Shown here piece by piece: positions 17,972 to 26,780 of a stretch of 58,360 nt of DNA. Numbering within the stretch: the stretch's first letter is position 1; every line of letters begins with the position of its first letter. Position numbers and translations under genes: made by a program. The notes under the pieces were generated by a model. That model saw only the letters and a list, made by a program, of their open reading frames with translations. It was not told the origin of the DNA and ran no database searches. The DNA comes from Pseudomonadales bacterium (GTDB lineage Bacteria; Pseudomonadota; Gammaproteobacteria; Pseudomonadales; Azotimanducaceae): assembly GCA_019090615.1 (NCBI GenBank), contig JAHRVQ010000044.1, forward strand, positions 1 to 58,360, read 5' to 3'.

Positions 17972-18096
17972 ATCAGGCTTTTACTTAGCTCAGGGCTTTT
18001 ACTTAGCTCAGGGCTGTTTATTCACTCAGGGCTGTTAGTTCGCTCAAGGCTGTTAGTTCGCTCAAGGCTGTTGATGCGCTCAAGGCTGTTAAGTGG
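17972..18096. repeat. Degenerate 18-bp tandem array, about 7 copies
   Basis: Units begin CTCAGGGCT or CTCAAGGCT at 17989, 18007, 18025, 18043, 18061 and 18079, with a partial unit from 17972. Neighbouring units are the most alike, as expected from stepwise duplication. There is no spacer structure, so it is not CRISPR. It lies in the 407-bp gap downstream of the DUF188 gene and upstream of the minus-strand csp stop; nothing else is seen in that gap. Confidence 0.93.
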
Positions 18097-18304
18097 GGCT
18101 AGTCTGGAGGTATTTCAGGGATATTTTTCGGATATGTTTGATGCACTAGCAGGCTCGAAAATAACAACCAACCATTGAAAATGTGGCGACTGAGCACTCT
18201 TGACTAAATGCACTTAGCGATTTATCTTGCTAAAGGACCTTTAATCAAAGCACTCTTAACCATACATTCTCAATGGTCGTTATTGCTTGACCCAGATCCC
18301 CACA

Positions 18305-18505
18305 CTAAACGACCTGGACGTTAGCTGCTTGAGGACCTTTGTTGCCTTGCTCAACTTCGAACTCAACTTCCTGTCCTTCAGTAAGGGTTTTAAAGCCTGG
18401 GCTATTGATCGCTCTAAAATGAACGAAAACATCATTGCCTTCTTCTCTCTCTATAAAGCCAAAGCCTTTTTTTTCATCAAACCATTTTACTCGGCCGGTA
18501 GCCAT
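18305..18505 (-). CDS. csp: CspA-family cold-shock protein
   Basis: 67-residue single cold-shock domain that binds single-stranded RNA/DNA. RNP1 is KGFGFI and RNP2 is DVFVHF, preceded by [15 protein letters not shown] longer frame from 18553 exists, but the ATG at 18503-18505 follows GGAGAAATACT, a good ribosome site, and matches the family start. The region upstream of it (18506-18958) is long, as usual for the structured leaders of cold-shock mRNAs, and holds the hairpin at 18796-18817. Confidence 0.96.
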   Translation of the reverse strand: MATGRVKWFDEKKGFGFIEREEGNDVFVHFRAINSPGFKTLTEGQEVEFEVEQGNKGPQAANVQVV

Positions 18506-18795
18506 AGTATTTCTCCATGTTTTTTTAAAATTAATTGAGTGGCAAACACCCAATCGGACGTGCGCTGAGAAAAGCAGGAATTTCTTAGGAAAGACAAAAT
18601 GTGATGTTTAAGCGTCAACAAAATTTCTAAACCGTAGATAAAAAACTGCTGTAATGTTACCAGCGGAATTCAGTCTAACGAATTTTGTAATAATGTAAAG
18701 TGAAGAATGCTAGGAATAACTGTTGGGTATAGTGAAAAGTTGCTTACTCATTTTGGCTTATTGGTATCAGACAGTCTTTTATACGTGAAAGCCCA

Positions 18796-18817
18796 AAAGC
18801 CTATAAACATAGGCTTT
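18796..18817 (-). terminator. Hairpin, probable terminator of the transcarbamylase gene
   Basis: Perfect 9-bp stem AAAGCCTAT / ATAGGCTTT with the loop AAAC. It is about 140 bp after the minus-strand transcarbamylase stop; on that strand the stem is followed by a short T-rich run. Nothing else is seen between csp and the transcarbamylase gene. Confidence 0.55.
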
Positions 18818-18958
18818 CAGCAGGTAATTTATTGGTGTCTAATAACAATGTCTGTGGTCTGAGAGGGCTGGTTGAAGATGCAGCTAGCTAAAGTTGCCCG
18901 CAAAAGACATCTGTTAGGTCAAAAATGTATAGCGGAATATAGCCGCAAAAAGGTCAAA

Positions 18959-19897
18959 TTAGGCAATTTCACCGGCTTCCTGATAAAGCCACCACAATAA
19001 CCCCTTTTGTGCATGGAGGCGGTTTTCGGACTGCGGGTATATTATGGCGCGTGGATCTTTTGTCATCGAGGCGGAAATTTCAAATCCGTCATGAATGGGC
19101 ATGTCATGCATGACCTTGCAATTAATACCAGCTAGTAGTTTGGTATTAATTTGATAAGGCATCATCATGTTTAATCTGGCCTTGTTTTCAGCTTCATGGT
19201 CTGGGTTGTTGAAATATTGCATATCGATCCAGGTATCGGTATAGACGAAGTTGGCATTTTGTACCGCAGCTTTGGGGTCCGTAGTCTGGTTTATCCTTGA
19301 CGAAGTTTTAAGGATGTGCTGCACATCTGTATCCAGTGATTCGCGATTAGCCGTGTCTTCTGGCGTGGCTAACGTTAGTTCAATGTTCAACTTGTCGCAA
19401 ATGAGTGCCAGAGAATTGGAGACATTATTTTGTACGCCGACGTAGACAAGATGCTGCGCTTCAAGATTGTTGTCTGAATATTCCATTATGGTGAGCACAT
19501 CGGTTAGTGCCTGGCAGGGGTGAAACATTTCGTCACAACCGTTTATGACCGGTACTCGGCTTGCGGAAATAATTTTCTGCAAATCTTCGTGGTGCATCAA
19601 CCTGGCCATGATGCAACTAACATTACGCGAAAGATATTCCGTTTCATGTTCTATGCCAGAAAGAACAAAGTTTGATGTTGCCCAATCGACAAAAATAGCA
19701 TGACCACCTAGCTCTGTCATCGCGGCTTCAAATGAAACTCGGGTACGAGTGCTGGTTTTTTGAAATAACATCGCCAGGGACTTGCGGTGCAAAACGTTGT
19801 AATAGTCAGCAGGGTTTGCCTTTATTTCAACGGCTTTGTTCAGAATTTGTTTGATTTCGTCAGCGGAGAAATCTTTGAGGCTGGGCAGGTGTCTCAT
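18959..19897 (-). CDS. Ornithine-carbamoyltransferase-family enzyme with altered amine-substrate site
   Basis: 312-residue aspartate/ornithine transcarbamylase-fold protein. The carbamoyl-phosphate site is intact: STRTR at 49-53, an Arg in the ARLMHHEDL segment, and HPCQ at 126-129. The two motifs that read the amino substrate are not those of ornithine enzymes: the SMG loop is DTWIDMQ (221-227) where D-W-SMG is normal, and HCLP is replaced by HDMP (264-267), so the ornithine-contacting Cys is missing. The substrate may be a different amine or acylated ornithine. A longer frame runs up to 20053, but the ATG at 19897 matches the family start (MRHLPSLKDF). A terminator-like hairpin lies just upstream. 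Confidence 0.82.
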   Translation of the reverse strand: MRHLPSLKDFSADEIKQILNKAVEIKANPADYYNVLHRKSLAMLFQKTSTRTRVSFEAAMTELGGHAIFVDWATSNFVLSGIEHETEYLSRNVSCIMARLMHHEDLQKIISASRVPVINGCDEMFHPCQALTDVLTIMEYSDNNLEAQHLVYVGVQNNVSNSLALICDKLNIELTLATPEDTANRESLDTDVQHILKTSSRINQTTDPKAAVQNANFVYTDTWIDMQYFNNPDHEAENKARLNMMMPYQINTKLLAGINCKVMHDMPIHDGFEISASMTKDPRAIIYPQSENRLHAQKGLLWWLYQEAGEIA

Positions 19898-19908
19898 TTT
19901 CACTATCC

Positions 19909-19939
19909 AAAAAAAAAAGGCCTGTGCTGTACACAAGGC
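19909..19939 (-). promoter_or_regulatory. Possible transcription attenuator before the transcarbamylase gene
   Basis: On the minus strand the leader reads GCCTTGTG-TACAG-CACAGGC(C), a stem with one bulged T, followed at once by ten T residues. The T-run ends 11 bases before the ATG. Intrinsic terminators are not normally placed here between a promoter and its own gene, and the upstream neighbour is divergent. Termination control of this gene is therefore the natural reading. The same leader contains an open frame continuous with the gene. Confidence 0.6.
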
Positions 19940-20020
19940 TTTCCTTTGAATGACGCTCTCACGCTTGGCTATAGAAAGCTGTACTTTTGCAAACAAAGTC
20001 AGGCTTTGGCCTGCAAAGTG

Positions 20021-20080
20021 ATGCCGATAGCAAATATAAGATGCCGATAGCAAAAATAAGATGCCGATAGCAAATAAAAA
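20021..20080. repeat. Tandem repeat, 20-bp unit, 3 copies
   Basis: ATGCCGATAGCAAATATAAG at 20021-20040 is repeated at 20041-20060 and 20061-20080 with one or two changes each. It lies upstream of the transcarbamylase leader, in the 482-bp gap to the divergent SRAP gene (19898-20379). Apart from this array and the attenuator I see nothing else in the gap. Confidence 0.95.
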
Positions 20081-20379
20081 CAGTTCAAGCGAAATCAGAG
20101 ATTTATAGAAATTACCTGATTTTAGATGAATTGTACAGCAGCAGTCCTGATCGACGATATCAACACTAACTCGCTTGATGGTCGATGTGCACTATCTTTG
20201 GCTGCGGATAGCACCTTATAATTGCAGGCAAGATTTTCTATTAGCGAAGCGTTGCTTAAATAAAGGCGCTAATAACAATACCTACAATATGCCAGTGGAA
20301 GATATCTGGTGTGACATATATCAATCCTGAATAAACCATTTCTTTGAAATGGATAAGGTGCTGGCTAAGGCTGTAAATC

Positions 20380-21069
20380 ATGTGTGGTCGTTTTAACATT
20401 ATATCGGACCCTTTTACTCAACTCATTATGAATATCGCAAATGAGGAATTTGCGCCTGAGCATTATCAGAGTCGATATAACATCGCACCTACAGAAAATG
20501 TTCCGGTGTTGCTGCGGCAAACATCGGGTGCCTGGGCTATGCGGTCGATGCGTTGGTGGTTACTACCACGTTGGGCAAATGAGGTTAGCAGCCAATATAC
20601 AATGTTTAATGCCAAAGCAGAAAATTTACTTAAAAGCCGAGTGTTTAAACCTTTGTTTAGCAGCCAACGATGTATCATTCCAGTAACTGGTTATTATGAG
20701 TGGTCCGATAGGGGCGGTAAAAAAACACCCTATCTGGTGACACCTGAAACGGAGCCGGGGTTCGGTTTTGCCGGTTTGTGGGAGTGCTGGCAGAAAAATG
20801 GACAGATTATAGAGAGCTGTACGGTTATCACCGGTGCAGCACCCAGTTCATTGAGCCAACTTCATGGGCGGGTCCCGCTTCATCTCGGGCCAGACGAAAT
20901 TAAGTGTTGGCTGGATCCGGCCAGTTCTCAACAGTCTTTGTTGGCAGTGCTGACGCCAACGCTCAAAATGTCCTATGGGGTCACCCCACTGAATGGATAT
21001 GTAGGCAATGCTCGGCATAAAGATGCGGGCTGTTTAGAGGCGATTGGTGAAACCTGGTTTGTTTCCTGA
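20380..21069 (+). CDS. yedK: SRAP-domain protein (HMCES/YedK family)
   Basis: SOS-response-associated peptidase family. These proteins form a thiazolidine crosslink with abasic sites in single-stranded DNA and so protect replication forks. The residues needed are present: Cys2 in MCGRF (exposed after Met removal), Asn78 in FNAKAE, Glu107 in GYYEW and His162 in LHGRVP. RYNIAPT and the Trp-rich segment MRWWLLPRWA are also typical. 229 residues, full length. I see no LexA box upstream, so SOS control is not supported here. Confidence 0.94.
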   Translation: MCGRFNIISDPFTQLIMNIANEEFAPEHYQSRYNIAPTENVPVLLRQTSGAWAMRSMRWWLLPRWANEVSSQYTMFNAKAENLLKSRVFKPLFSSQRCIIPVTGYYEWSDRGGKKTPYLVTPETEPGFGFAGLWECWQKNGQIIESCTVITGAAPSSLSQLHGRVPLHLGPDEIKCWLDPASSQQSLLAVLTPTLKMSYGVTPLNGYVGNARHKDAGCLEAIGETWFVS

Positions 21070-21153
21070 ACCGCTTCGAATTTCAGCATGACTGGCGAGG
21101 GACATAAGACATAAGACATAAATAGTGGCTAGTGTTGTTCGGTTTGCAGGCGC

Positions 21154-22363
21154 TTAGGGGGCCAGTTTAAGTGCGAGTTGTTTTTTTAGCTGGCGATTAT
21201 TTATTGTGTCGATTGACAGAAATTGACAACTTAAAGTGTGTTGGTAGGCTTGTAGGGCAGCGGCTAAAACGGTAACAAGTTTGTTTGTTAGGCGGGTCGT
21301 TGCCTCTAACCAGATGTCGTTGATAACGAGGGTGCTGGTTTTGCGTTGGGCTTTGCAATCCAGCCTGCCAATAAATTCTTCGCCGAATAAAATGGGTAGC
21401 GTAAAATACGCCAAACTGGCGTTTTGGTTTGGGTACGTAACATTCAAGTTTGTAATCAAAATTAAATATTTTACGCAGCCGTTCACGGTTGATAATCAAA
21501 TTGTCAAAGGGCGATAAAAAATAGAGGCATTTATGACTGGGTGGCTGTTCCAGTATGGATAAACTTTCTGTTAGGCAATACAGGGTTTCATCCTGTACCG
21601 ATAATCGACTGACCTCGCCTGCTTCTGTCATTTCATGCAGGCTGGTCTCGATACTGGCCAATATATCGTATTTGGATAATCGTTTGACCGTCGAGCGGGC
21701 ATAGGCGATGTCACGAGGGCTAGCGATGCCTAAATTTTTAAGCATGCCGGACACATAAAACTTTCCTCGTTGCTGATCTGTGGGGGCTTTCAGGTTGGTG
21801 TTATCTGGTAATACGTTATTCGTTAGATCGTATACTTTCTGGAAACCACGGCGTTCTGCAACCATTAGTTCGCCGCCCATGTACATTCTCTCCAGGGCAA
21901 TTTTTGCGGGTTTCCAATCCCACCAGCCTTTACGCTTGGCGCTGCCTGCTGGGGTTGCGAAGTCTTTTGCCATCAGCGGTCCCTCAGCCTTTAGTCTAGC
22001 CAGTATTAGCCGCCTGATTTTTTCGTCCACCTGGCGATTGAGCTGATAACCGCGCATGACCGGTTGATAAAAACGATAATCTTTCATTGGCAAATAGGCC
22101 GCAGCATGTGACCAGTATTCGAATATCTTTTTATGCTCGGACTGCAATGCATGTAACATTGCTGGCTGGTAGTCGCTGATACGGGTTTTAAGCACCTGGT
22201 GCTGGGTACGGTCAACAACGGATATAGTATCAATTTGCAAGTAGTGTAGCTGTTCGATGGTCCGAAGCACAGCTTCCTGACCCAGGCCAAAGGGATCTTT
22301 GAGCAGCAGGCCCTGGCCATGCAGAGCCAACTGCTTTGCCTGTTGTCCATTAATATTTTGCAC
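21154..22363 (-). pseudogene. ycaQ: YcaQ-family DNA glycosylase, frameshifted near the 3' end
   Basis: YcaQ (HTH_42/DUF1006) proteins unhook DNA interstrand crosslinks and excise alkylated bases. The first frame (22363 down to 21197) carries the winged-helix N-terminus, QIDTISVVDRTQHQVL, YWSHAAAYLP and, near its end, LSPFDNLIINRERL and YVPKPKRQFG. The family continuation YFTLPILFGEEFIGRLD is in another frame, which runs to a stop at 21154. The join is at about 21410: one extra base after the QFG codons. Restoring the frame gives roughly 400 residues, normal for the family. It may be a true mutation or an assembly error. The ATG at 22363 is the natural start. Confidence 0.85.
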
Positions 22364-22620
22364 TGAATATAACCCTGGAAAAGGGTACCATGCTTAACCA
22401 TTCATTATGTCGAGTCAACCTCGGCAGGTCTTATTCAGGTGTCTATAGGTCGTTCGCCCAGTCGCTTATAATTTAGTTACCCGGTAGCTTATAGTGGCTG
22501 CCGTTTGTTGTATTTTAACGGTTTATTGGTGCTCGCTTGGCTCTTCCCCGTGTCAATAAGCTAATGTACAAAGTTAGGATCATGCTAAGCTAGCGAAATA
22601 TTTGTTGGAACAAATACCTG

Positions 22621-24306
22621 ATGAAATTTGCCATTTTTTTGTTGAGCCTGCTGACGGTGCCACTTTTTGCGGCTAGCCCTGATATAACCTTTGGTCAACA
22701 GGCAATGGTTACCTCCCGCTCAAGCCATGCCTCAAAGGTTGGACATGATATCCTCAAAGCTGGTGGCAATGCGGTGGATGCGGCGGTGGCTACAGCGTTT
22801 GCGTTAGCAGTTACCTATCCTTCTGCAGGTAATATTGGCGGCGGTGGGTTTGCGGTAATTCGGCTACCTGGGGGCGAGGTAATAACGCTCGATCATCGAG
22901 AAACAGCGCCTGCAAGTGCTCACCGGGATATGTATCTGGATGCTAATGGTCAGGTGATTAAAGGTTTATCAACCGCAAGCCATAAAGCAGCAGGGGTACC
23001 GGGTTCGGTGGATGGTTTGCTGGTACTACTTGAACGATATGGGTCCATGTCGCGGCAGCAGGTCATGCAACCTGCAATTGATCTGGCAACCCGTGGCTTT
23101 GCATTATCTTATGATTTGGCGCAGCAGATGGGCCGGCGACTAAAATCAATGGCTAAGTATCCTGCTTCAATGGCCAAATTTTCTGATAATGGTAAGCCAT
23201 TCAAAGCTGGCGATATATGGCGACAGGCCGACCTGGCCAGGAGCTTGCAATTGATTTCGGACCAGGGCCGAGATGGATTTTATAAGGGCCGCACAGCTGA
23301 ATTAATCGTTCGAGAAATGCAACGCTCAAAGGGTGATATTACGGCCAAAGATCTGGCCGGTTATCAGTCGGTTTGGCGTCCCGCCGTGCGGGGTGACTAC
23401 CGAGGCTATGAAATATACGGGATGGGGCCGCCATCTTCAGGCGGTACGCTGGTCATCCAGATACTCAATATGCTGGAAGATTTTGACCTCGCAGCAATGG
23501 GCTTTGGTAGCGCCAGCGCCGTACATTTAATGGTTGAAGCTGAGCGCAGGGCTTATGCGGATCGCGCCGAGCATCTGGGTGATCCAGATTTCTATGCAGT
23601 GCCGTTGAAGATGTTACTCAACAAAAAATACGCGCAAAGTAGAATGTCGGATTATGATCCAGCTACAGCGAGCCTTAGTAAGGATATTGGCGCTGGTGCT
23701 CCCTGGCCTCCAGAAAGCCCAGAAACGACCCATCTATCGGTTTTTAAAGGGGGGATGATGGTGGCACTGACCACCACCTTGAATAGTGGTTATGGAAGTA
23801 AGATCGTGGTGCCGGGTACCGGAATATTGCTCAATAATGAGATGAATGATTTTTCCATTAAAGAAAATGTGCCGAACCTATATAATGTCATTGGACGTAA
23901 AGCGAACGCTATTCGAGGCGGTAAGAGAATGTTAAGTTCGATGGCACCGACGCTGGTGCTCAGGGCCGGTAAACCCTTCCTAATCGTTGGTTCACCCGGT
24001 GGTTCCGGCATTATTACCACGACCCTACAGGTTATAGTCAATATGATTGATCATGGCATGTCGGTTGATGAAGCGGTTTCATTATCTCGGTTTCATCATC
24101 AATGGCAACCGGATTCGATTTATTACGAAAAACATGGCTTGTCTCCGGATACACGCTTGATACTGGAAAAAATGGGCCATATTGGGTTTCGTGAGCTGGA
24201 CTATGGTTTGTTTCTGTTTGGTGATGCTAATGCGATTCATATTCAGGGCGAAACCGTTATTGGTATTAAAGATCCGCGTAATGAAGGCGCAGCATTGGGT
24301 TATTGA
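22621..24306 (+). CDS. ggt: Gamma-glutamyltranspeptidase
   Basis: Periplasmic Ntn-hydrolase that removes the gamma-glutamyl group of glutathione and related compounds. Signal peptide at about 1-18 (ends LFAAS). The large-subunit core has GGNAVDAAVATAFALAV, GNIGGGGFAV and DHRETAP. The self-cleavage and nucleophile site is Thr369 in ETTHLSV. The small subunit includes NSGYGS, LLNNEMNDF, MLSSMAPT and GSPGGSGIITT, the oxyanion and lid motifs. 561 residues, full length. Single gene; gor at 11743 is another glutathione gene, but it is not linked. Confidence 0.96.
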   Translation: MKFAIFLLSLLTVPLFAASPDITFGQQAMVTSRSSHASKVGHDILKAGGNAVDAAVATAFALAVTYPSAGNIGGGGFAVIRLPGGEVITLDHRETAPASAHRDMYLDANGQVIKGLSTASHKAAGVPGSVDGLLVLLERYGSMSRQQVMQPAIDLATRGFALSYDLAQQMGRRLKSMAKYPASMAKFSDNGKPFKAGDIWRQADLARSLQLISDQGRDGFYKGRTAELIVREMQRSKGDITAKDLAGYQSVWRPAVRGDYRGYEIYGMGPPSSGGTLVIQILNMLEDFDLAAMGFGSASAVHLMVEAERRAYADRAEHLGDPDFYAVPLKMLLNKKYAQSRMSDYDPATASLSKDIGAGAPWPPESPETTHLSVFKGGMMVALTTTLNSGYGSKIVVPGTGILLNNEMNDFSIKENVPNLYNVIGRKANAIRGGKRMLSSMAPTLVLRAGKPFLIVGSPGGSGIITTTLQVIVNMIDHGMSVDEAVSLSRFHHQWQPDSIYYEKHGLSPDTRLILEKMGHIGFRELDYGLFLFGDANAIHIQGETVIGIKDPRNEGAALGY

Positions 24307-24329
24307 GTGCAGGGCAAAATTCTACTCAG

Positions 24330-24380
24330 AACTTCTAATGAAAAGTTCTAATGAAAAGTTCTAATGAGAAGTTCTGACTG
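24330..24380. repeat. Tandem repeat, 13-bp unit, about 4 copies
   Basis: AAGTTCTAATGAA-type units at 24330, 24343, 24356 and 24369, starting 24 bp after the ggt stop. They lie in the 3' untranslated region of ggt. Confidence 0.88.
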
Positions 24381-24522
24381 GACGTGGCACTAGATCTACA
24401 TGGCGCATAATATGCGATTCACTGGCCGTAAAGTTTGCAGTTGGTGCTAGTTATTTTGCTATAGATCATTAGCTCAATTTACAACAGGTCAATTTACAGC
24501 GGGTTATTAGAAAACTACCACG

Positions 24523-25326
24523 ATGAATACTTTTGTACTGCTTATTGATGCTAATAACCTGATACGTCGAATATTCGAAGCCAGTACGGCTAGTAACGAT
24601 CGTCTTTATAGTGATACTAACTATAGCGTTACAGAACCAATAATTGAGCGGGTGGTTCAAGCTGCAGCTGGCTCATTACGCCGAGCATTAAATCGCCATC
24701 CTGTCAGCCATGTATGTATGGTATTTGATGGTGCAGAAGAAACCTGGCGACATCAGGTATACACTCAATACAAACAGGGCCGAAAGCCAACGCCAAAGCT
24801 ATTGGTTGATAATGTGGCGAAATTTGAACAGGCTTTTTTTGACCTGGGTGTTAAAAGCCTGACCCTGGATAATTATGAAGCGGATGATGTTATTGCGACA
24901 TTTGCCCAAGGTTTGGCCAACAAACAACTGAATAGTCTAATTTTGTCTTCAGATAAAAGCTTTTTGCAATTATTGTCAGATTATATAGGTATTTATAACC
25001 ATTTTGAAAATTCAGCACTTGATCGTGCCTTTGTTATGCAGCGTTTTGGCGTGACAGTTGAACAGTTACCGGATTATTGGAGCCTGGCTGGGGATGCAGT
25101 TAATAATATTAAGGGGGTGGCGAAAATCGGTAAAAAAACGGCGGTTCAACTACTTGCTGAATTTGGTTCGCTTGCGGCAATACTTGACACCGACAGCGTT
25201 AGGCCATCAATACTGCGGATACAATCAGAAATTCAACAGGTCAGGTTATGTGAACAGCTGGTAACTCTTAAGACGGATATAGCACTGAATATTAATCTTA
25301 AATCCTTTCGCCTTCTCGGTACCTGA
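24523..25326 (+). CDS. xni: Flap endonuclease Xni (ExoIX family)
   Basis: 267-residue 5'-3' exonuclease-domain protein, similar to the N-terminal domain of DNA polymerase I but stand-alone. The metal-site acidic residues are visible: LLIDANNLI, VFDGAEETWRH, NYEADDVIATFA and SSDKSFLQL. The helix-hairpin-helix region is SLAGDAVNNIKGVAKIGKKTAVQLLAEFGS. It probably acts on branched DNA or flaps in repair or Okazaki-fragment processing, as known for the family. It converges with the next gene. Confidence 0.9.
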   Translation: MNTFVLLIDANNLIRRIFEASTASNDRLYSDTNYSVTEPIIERVVQAAAGSLRRALNRHPVSHVCMVFDGAEETWRHQVYTQYKQGRKPTPKLLVDNVAKFEQAFFDLGVKSLTLDNYEADDVIATFAQGLANKQLNSLILSSDKSFLQLLSDYIGIYNHFENSALDRAFVMQRFGVTVEQLPDYWSLAGDAVNNIKGVAKIGKKTAVQLLAEFGSLAAILDTDSVRPSILRIQSEIQQVRLCEQLVTLKTDIALNINLKSFRLLGT

Positions 25327-25347
25327 TAAGCGCCTGTTCGGCTGATC

Positions 25348-26589
25348 CTAGCTGACCCAGTCGGCAGGGATATTATCTTCAACTAACTGGGTAATACTGA
25401 TGCTATTAATTCTATGTTCTTCGCATACTTCTTTGGCAAATTGCGATATATCGTTGGTTCTGGCAAAAATAAGCGCATTAGAATATTTTTGCCGAATCCA
25501 CAGCGCAGTACGCAAATTGTCAGCGGCATATCCTGTTCCCAGGATAACCACTGGTTCCCCTTGAGACAGGTCGATTTTATCAACCAGGTTCTTCCAGGCC
25601 TGAGGATGGGCAATATTGCCCTGAAATACCTCTCGTTGATAGCCTGGTTGCATCTGTTGTTGTTCATCAACAACCTGTATTCGCCGGTTGGCGTCAACAT
25701 CAATAATGCCCACGCGCTCAATTTGGTCATTGGCCTTATGCAGTAACTCTTCCAGAATAATTTGACCGAAACGACCAAACCCAGCAATGACCACAATATC
25801 TTTTTCGCGGGTTTTAGCGAAGTGATTTAACAGGGTGTCCCGCACCAGACCTTTGGCGGCCAGGTTATAAACGTTAAAAGTGATGGTTTGTTTTGCTATG
25901 CGGGTATCCTGCATAGCTCTTAAAAACCTGAGGTTATCACAATGAATAATCGTGTTAACGGCAAGATGGGGGTAGAAACGGAGTATCTTGCTGGCGGCTT
26001 CAAAAGACTGGAAATTATCATCACCCATTAATAATACCCTTTGGGCACGTTTCAGTTTTAATGCTTTGATTAAGAAATCGTGGGTGATATCCGCAATCAC
26101 CACGGTGACATTAAAGGTTTCAGCTAGCTCAAGCTCTCTTATTCGGTCGATACTTTTATCAACAACAATAACTCGAACGGATCTTGACTGTTGCCGTAAT
26201 ACCCGCAAATAACTGGTTGTCATACTACCTGTGCCAACAATTACTATATGGCCGCTGAGACGTTGCAGCTGCCATCGTTGCGGGGCCATGAAATTGAGTA
26301 CTGCCTCAATAACTGCAGAAGCTGTCAGCAGTGGGCAGCCAAAATAGGCGATCCAGAGCAGCACTCGGCCTAATATTGGGCCACCACTAGGCACCCCGAT
26401 ATCCATTCCGCCAACAACAAACAGGCCCAGACAATAGTAGGCTTTGGTTAATAAGGAGGCATCCACTACAGCGGGCCGTTCGGTGAGAGAGACGCCGGTT
26501 GAGAAACCGATAATCCCAAATAAGAACAAAATCACAGCGGCCGGCCAGTGCCAGCTGATCTTGGTGTTATTTATACTGTCTAAAACCAC
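25348..26589 (-). CDS. Membrane protein with two TrkA-N (RCK) domains
   Basis: 413 residues from a GTG start. The N-terminal 90 residues carry two to three membrane segments (LFLFGIIGFSTGVSL; YYCLGLFVVGGMDIGVP; LLWIAYFGCPLLTAS). Two nucleotide-binding Rossmann domains follow: IVIVGTGSMTTSYLRVL at about 113 with the acidic partner VVDKS, and VVIAGFGRFGQIILEEL at about 268 with IIDVDANRR. This is the architecture of RCK-gated ion-transport regulators, but no K+ channel filter (TVGYGD) is seen. It may be a sensor or regulator of an ion channel, or an uncommon channel itself. Function unknown. Confidence 0.8.
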   Translation of the reverse strand: MVLDSINNTKISWHWPAAVILFLFGIIGFSTGVSLTERPAVVDASLLTKAYYCLGLFVVGGMDIGVPSGGPILGRVLLWIAYFGCPLLTASAVIEAVLNFMAPQRWQLQRLSGHIVIVGTGSMTTSYLRVLRQQSRSVRVIVVDKSIDRIRELELAETFNVTVVIADITHDFLIKALKLKRAQRVLLMGDDNFQSFEAASKILRFYPHLAVNTIIHCDNLRFLRAMQDTRIAKQTITFNVYNLAAKGLVRDTLLNHFAKTREKDIVVIAGFGRFGQIILEELLHKANDQIERVGIIDVDANRRIQVVDEQQQMQPGYQREVFQGNIAHPQAWKNLVDKIDLSQGEPVVILGTGYAADNLRTALWIRQKYSNALIFARTNDISQFAKEVCEEHRINSISITQLVEDNIPADWVS

Positions 26590-26780
26590 AGATTGCCCGA
26601 ACTTGTATAAGAATGACTAATTATATACCGGCTTTGTGGGTATTTGTCAGTGGTAGTCGTCGGCACGGTAAATTCTATTGGTTGAGCTGACTTAAGCGTA
26701 GGCTGGTGTTAAAAGCAAAAGGTTGTCTTCCTCTCTTAAAGGTGATTTTATTCCAGATCAAATTATAAAAGGAGTGTCCG

